Positions 14,098-16,726 of a DNA stretch of 16,726 nucleotides are shown piece after piece. Each line of letters opens with the position of its first letter. The stretch's first letter is position 1. The translations under genes and the position numbers were made by a program. The stretch is taken from the NCBI GenBank assembly GCA_964518595.1, contig CAZFHA010000033.1, positions 1 through 16,726 on the forward strand. The letters run 5' to 3'. This DNA is from CAZFHA01 sp964518595. Its GTDB lineage: Bacteria > Bacillota > Clostridia > Saccharofermentanales > Saccharofermentanaceae. The notes below the pieces were generated by a model, which was given only the letters and a program-made list of their open reading frames with translations, was not told the DNA's origin and did no database searches.

Positions 14098-15069
14098 TTA
14101 TTTATCTTGTTGGATATAGACAGCAAATACAATAATCAACGCTTTGATGATCTGGGCAAACTCATAAGGAATATTATTCATATGTATAGTCATGGAGAGG
14201 CTAATCATAATGAAAGCACCTATAACCGTTCCCATAACCCGAGCTCTTCCGCCGGTCATTTTGGTACCACCAATAACTACTGCCGCAATGGCATCCAATT
14301 CTGTAAGTAGTCCTAAATCGTTAGAATTAAAATTGCCAATCTTGGCAGTGGCAAAAATACCGGCTACCCCCGCCAGTAACGCACTAAAGACATAGACAAT
14401 CAACAAAGTTGTCGTGGTATTGATTCCCGCTAATTTGGCAGAGCGGGGATTATTACCTACTGCCTGAATTCGTCTGCCTAAGACTGTCTTATTCATAATG
14501 AAATAAGTAAGAGCAATGCTAAGCAAAATTGGAACAATTTGAATAGGAACAACCCCACCAATTTTATAACTACCCAGAGTCTTGAAAAGTTCACCATAGG
14601 AACCAGTAAGATATACGGGTTTAGATTGGCTAATAACAATGGCCAGTCCTCTTAAACCAATTAGTAGTCCAAGAGTCACCACCATGGGCTGAACTTTTAA
14701 TTTCCCCACCATAAAGCCTGCTAAGAAGCCACTGCTGGATGCCAAAACCACTGCAGCCAAAAGAATCAAGGTCAACATAAAAGCCGATCCCGGAGCCGAA
14801 AAATCGATAAAAGCAGTAGCTATTGAGGCCGAAAGTGCCATAACAGCACCCACCGAAATATCAATACCGCCTGTGGAAATAACCATGGTCATACCCATAG
14901 CCGTCAGAATGGTAGGGCAAATTTGCGTTAACATTAAGCTGAAGGTATTCACTGCCAAGAAATTGGGCGTGACAATACTGTTAATAACCAACAATGCAAT
15001 AAACATGATCAGGGCACTATATTTTTTGAGCAGCTCTCTGCTATCTCTTACCCCCAATAATTGGGTCAT
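14098..15069 (-). CDS. Sugar-type ABC transporter permease 1 (YtfT-like)
   Basis: A 323-residue membrane protein of the same permease family. Seen: AMGMTMVISTGGIDISVGAVMALS, LKVQPMVVTLGLLIGLRGLA, QAVGNNPRSAKLAGINT, and LLTELDAIAAVVIGGTKMTGGR near the end. These, and the IIKALIIVFAVYIQQ terminus, resemble E. coli YtfT of the galactofuranose importer more than RbsC. Its start ATGA overlaps the ATPase stop, with GGAGGTGAAAGT as ribosome site, implying translational coupling. The similarity is judged by eye, so galactofuranose is only one candidate substrate. Confidence 0.92.
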   Translation of the reverse strand: MTQLLGVRDSRELLKKYSALIMFIALLVINSIVTPNFLAVNTFSLMLTQICPTILTAMGMTMVISTGGIDISVGAVMALSASIATAFIDFSAPGSAFMLTLILLAAVVLASSSGFLAGFMVGKLKVQPMVVTLGLLIGLRGLAIVISQSKPVYLTGSYGELFKTLGSYKIGGVVPIQIVPILLSIALTYFIMNKTVLGRRIQAVGNNPRSAKLAGINTTTTLLIVYVFSALLAGVAGIFATAKIGNFNSNDLGLLTELDAIAAVVIGGTKMTGGRARVMGTVIGAFIMISLSMTIHMNNIPYEFAQIIKALIIVFAVYIQQDK

Positions 15070-16601
15070 ACTTTCACCTCCTCTTCACTGCCCTGACTTC
15101 CGGCGGCAATGGTTTTCATAAAGATCTCTGGTTCAATGTCTTTTCCGGTTAAGGTTTTAAGACTACGTCCATCACGAACAACTACAACCCGGTCGCAGTT
15201 TCTCTGCAATTCGTCCATCTCAGAAGAAATCATTAAGATACTGACTCCGTTATCGGATAATTCTTGAATCAACGCCTCTATCTCACTTTTCGCTCCCACA
15301 TCAATACCACGAGTAGGTTCATCCATAATAATGAGTTTAGGGTTCATACACATCCAACGCGCCAGAAGTACTTTCTGCTGATTTCCTCCACTTAAAAAGC
15401 GAATCTGCTGATTGGCACTGGGAGTTTTTATACGTAATTTTTGGATGTAGAAATCAGCCAGTTCTCTCTCTTTCTTTTGCGAAATAACCCCAAAGCGACT
15501 AATTTTAGGTAAAAGCGCCAAGGTCATGTTCTCTTTCACCGAGAGCTCGGAAACAATACCTTCTACTTTTCTATCTTCCGTACAAAATCCCATCCCTAAG
15601 CGAATGGCTTGACTGGGGTTTTGAATATGAGTTGGTTTCTCCAGCAAAAAAATTCTACCGCTATCTGGCATTGTCTCCCCGAAAAGCACTCGGGCAAGTT
15701 CCGTACGTCCAGAACCCAAAAGCCCGGCTAAACCTACAATTTCTCCTTGCTTAATCTCCAGTCCTAAACCATGTAGTCGCATGCCTTGGCGGATGTTTAC
15801 CATCTTTACCAGCTCAGGGGATTCAGAAAAAGAATATTCACCCTTGGTTCGCTCCATTTTTTTGGCTTCCCTACCAATCATTAAGGACACTAGCTTAAGG
15901 GGATTTAGTTCTGAAATAGGATAATCGCCGACAGTCTCTCCATCCTTTAAGACGGTAATGTGCTGGCAAATGCTAAAGACTTCATCTAAACGATGGCTAA
16001 TAAAAATGATGCTAATACCCTTTTCTTTTAGGTGCTCAATAACCCTAAAAAGCACGGCTACTTCTTTTTGATCCAGAGAAGAGGTCGGTTCGTCCATGAT
16101 AACTAATTTGGCCTGAATGGAAATCGCTCTGGCGATGGCGACCATTTGTTGAACCGCCGTTCCATAATGCTGTAAAGGCATAGTAACATCAATATTTAAT
16201 CCCATGTCTGCTAAAAGACTCTTAGCCTTTTCAATCATCTGTTTACGGTTTAAAAGTCCCAAAGCCTTCTTCTCTTCACGGCCTAGATAAACATTTTCAT
16301 AGACGGTTTGAAAAGGACTTAAATTTAGTTCCTGATAAATAGTGCTAATACCTACATTCTGGGCTTCTAATGTAGAGTGGGGATTAATCTTTTGGCCATC
16401 AAAAAGCATACTGCCTTTTCCTGCATCCTTAGCATAAACGCCGGTTAAGACTTTAATTAAGGTAGATTTACCCGCTCCGTTCTCTCCCATTAATCCATGA
16501 ACTTCTCCACGGGCAACGGAAAAATCTACGCCTTTAAGTGCCTTAACACCAGGAAAGGTCTTTTGTAGCCCCTTAACTTCAAGCAATATTTCTCTGCTCA
16601 T
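15066..16601 (-). CDS. Sugar-type ABC transporter ATPase (RbsA/MglA/YtfR type)
   Basis: A 511-residue double ATPase of the carbohydrate uptake CUT2 family, on the cytoplasmic face of the importer. N-terminal half: Walker A GENGAGKST at 39-47, a degenerate signature region QQMVAIARA at 151-159, Walker B LVIMDEP at 166-172 and H-loop ISHR at 201-204. C-terminal half: degenerate Walker A GLLGSGRTEL, signature LSGGNQQK at 403-410 and Walker B LIIMDEP at 423-429. The intact first and altered second Walker A are normal for this family. The start at 16601 has AAGGAGGG upstream; an in-frame ATG ten codons earlier lacks a site. It is first in the visible operon. No receptor gene is in the window. Confidence 0.94.
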   Translation of the reverse strand: MSREILLEVKGLQKTFPGVKALKGVDFSVARGEVHGLMGENGAGKSTLIKVLTGVYAKDAGKGSMLFDGQKINPHSTLEAQNVGISTIYQELNLSPFQTVYENVYLGREEKKALGLLNRKQMIEKAKSLLADMGLNIDVTMPLQHYGTAVQQMVAIARAISIQAKLVIMDEPTSSLDQKEVAVLFRVIEHLKEKGISIIFISHRLDEVFSICQHITVLKDGETVGDYPISELNPLKLVSLMIGREAKKMERTKGEYSFSESPELVKMVNIRQGMRLHGLGLEIKQGEIVGLAGLLGSGRTELARVLFGETMPDSGRIFLLEKPTHIQNPSQAIRLGMGFCTEDRKVEGIVSELSVKENMTLALLPKISRFGVISQKKERELADFYIQKLRIKTPSANQQIRFLSGGNQQKVLLARWMCMNPKLIIMDEPTRGIDVGAKSEIEALIQELSDNGVSILMISSEMDELQRNCDRVVVVRDGRSLKTLTGKDIEPEIFMKTIAAGSQGSEEEVKV

Positions 16602-16679
16602 CCATACCCTCCTTATTCTATTTGTTTTCACTCATCATTTTTAAGTGGATTAAAAAAGTAAGACTTTATTTTAAATCAT

Positions 16680-16702
16680 AACTGCCGGCTCAGCCGGCAG
16701 TT
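16680..16702. terminator. Hairpin upstream of the sugar ABC ATPase gene
   Basis: A perfect 10-bp stem (AACTGCCGGC and its inverse) with a TCA loop is followed within eight bases by a second small stem, GCCCCT-ATA-AGGGGC (16709-16723). The T tracts are weak on both strands. It may end a gene off the right edge, or act as a processing or attenuation hairpin between a receptor gene and the ATPase gene. Confidence 0.5.
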
Positions 16703-16726
16703 TGTCCCGCCCCTATAAGGGGCCAT

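Overview
The window looks like chromosome from an anaerobic, moderately AT-rich Bacillota (Clostridia-like) bacterium. Reasons: strong AGGAGG-type ribosome binding sites, a lipoprotein solute receptor of the Gram-positive kind, a large multi-cluster [FeFe]-hydrogenase, a hybrid-cluster protein of the anaerobe type, and a GT4 glycolipid-type glycosyltransferase. No genus can be named from the sequence alone. All recognised protein genes except hcp lie on the minus strand.

Layout, left to right. 1-167: only the terminator of the hydrogenase gene. 168-3611: a 1147-residue fusion joining a [2Fe-2S] domain, a GltD/NfnB-like flavin and pyridine-nucleotide module, 4Fe-4S ferredoxin domains, an H-cluster hydrogenase core and a degenerate thioredoxin-like ferredoxin tail. 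It should exchange electrons between NAD(P)H (and perhaps ferredoxin) and protons/H2. 3830-6211: a two-gene operon, an AEC-family carrier followed by glutamate decarboxylase, which may form a glutamate/GABA (acid-resistance or proton-motive) cycle with an unusual transporter. 6240-7220: a tRNA-Gly(CCC)/tRNA-Thr(GGT) operon behind a consensus promoter. Downstream lie 309-bp tandem repeats made from pieces of the tRNA-Thr gene and its terminator. Two of the three repeat copies carry a roughly 70-bp MITE-like insertion, and the third keeps the empty site. 7265-9625: a complete polar amino-acid ABC importer (receptor, permease, ATPase). 9828-11186: a GT4 glycosyltransferase. 11376-12908: hcp on the plus strand, with a perfect palindrome about 40 bp upstream of its predicted transcription start. 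13074-16601: a sugar-type ABC importer with one double ATPase and two RbsC/YtfT-type permeases. Its receptor is not in the window and may lie just beyond the right edge.

Functionally the region holds redox balancing (hydrogenase), nitrosative-stress or hydroxylamine handling (Hcp), decarboxylation-linked pH homeostasis, and nutrient import. The points most worth a second look are the tRNA-derived repeat array with its insertion element, the AEC-decarboxylase pairing, the hydrogenase fusion with a ferredoxin tail that has lost half its ligands, and the operator-like palindrome before hcp.
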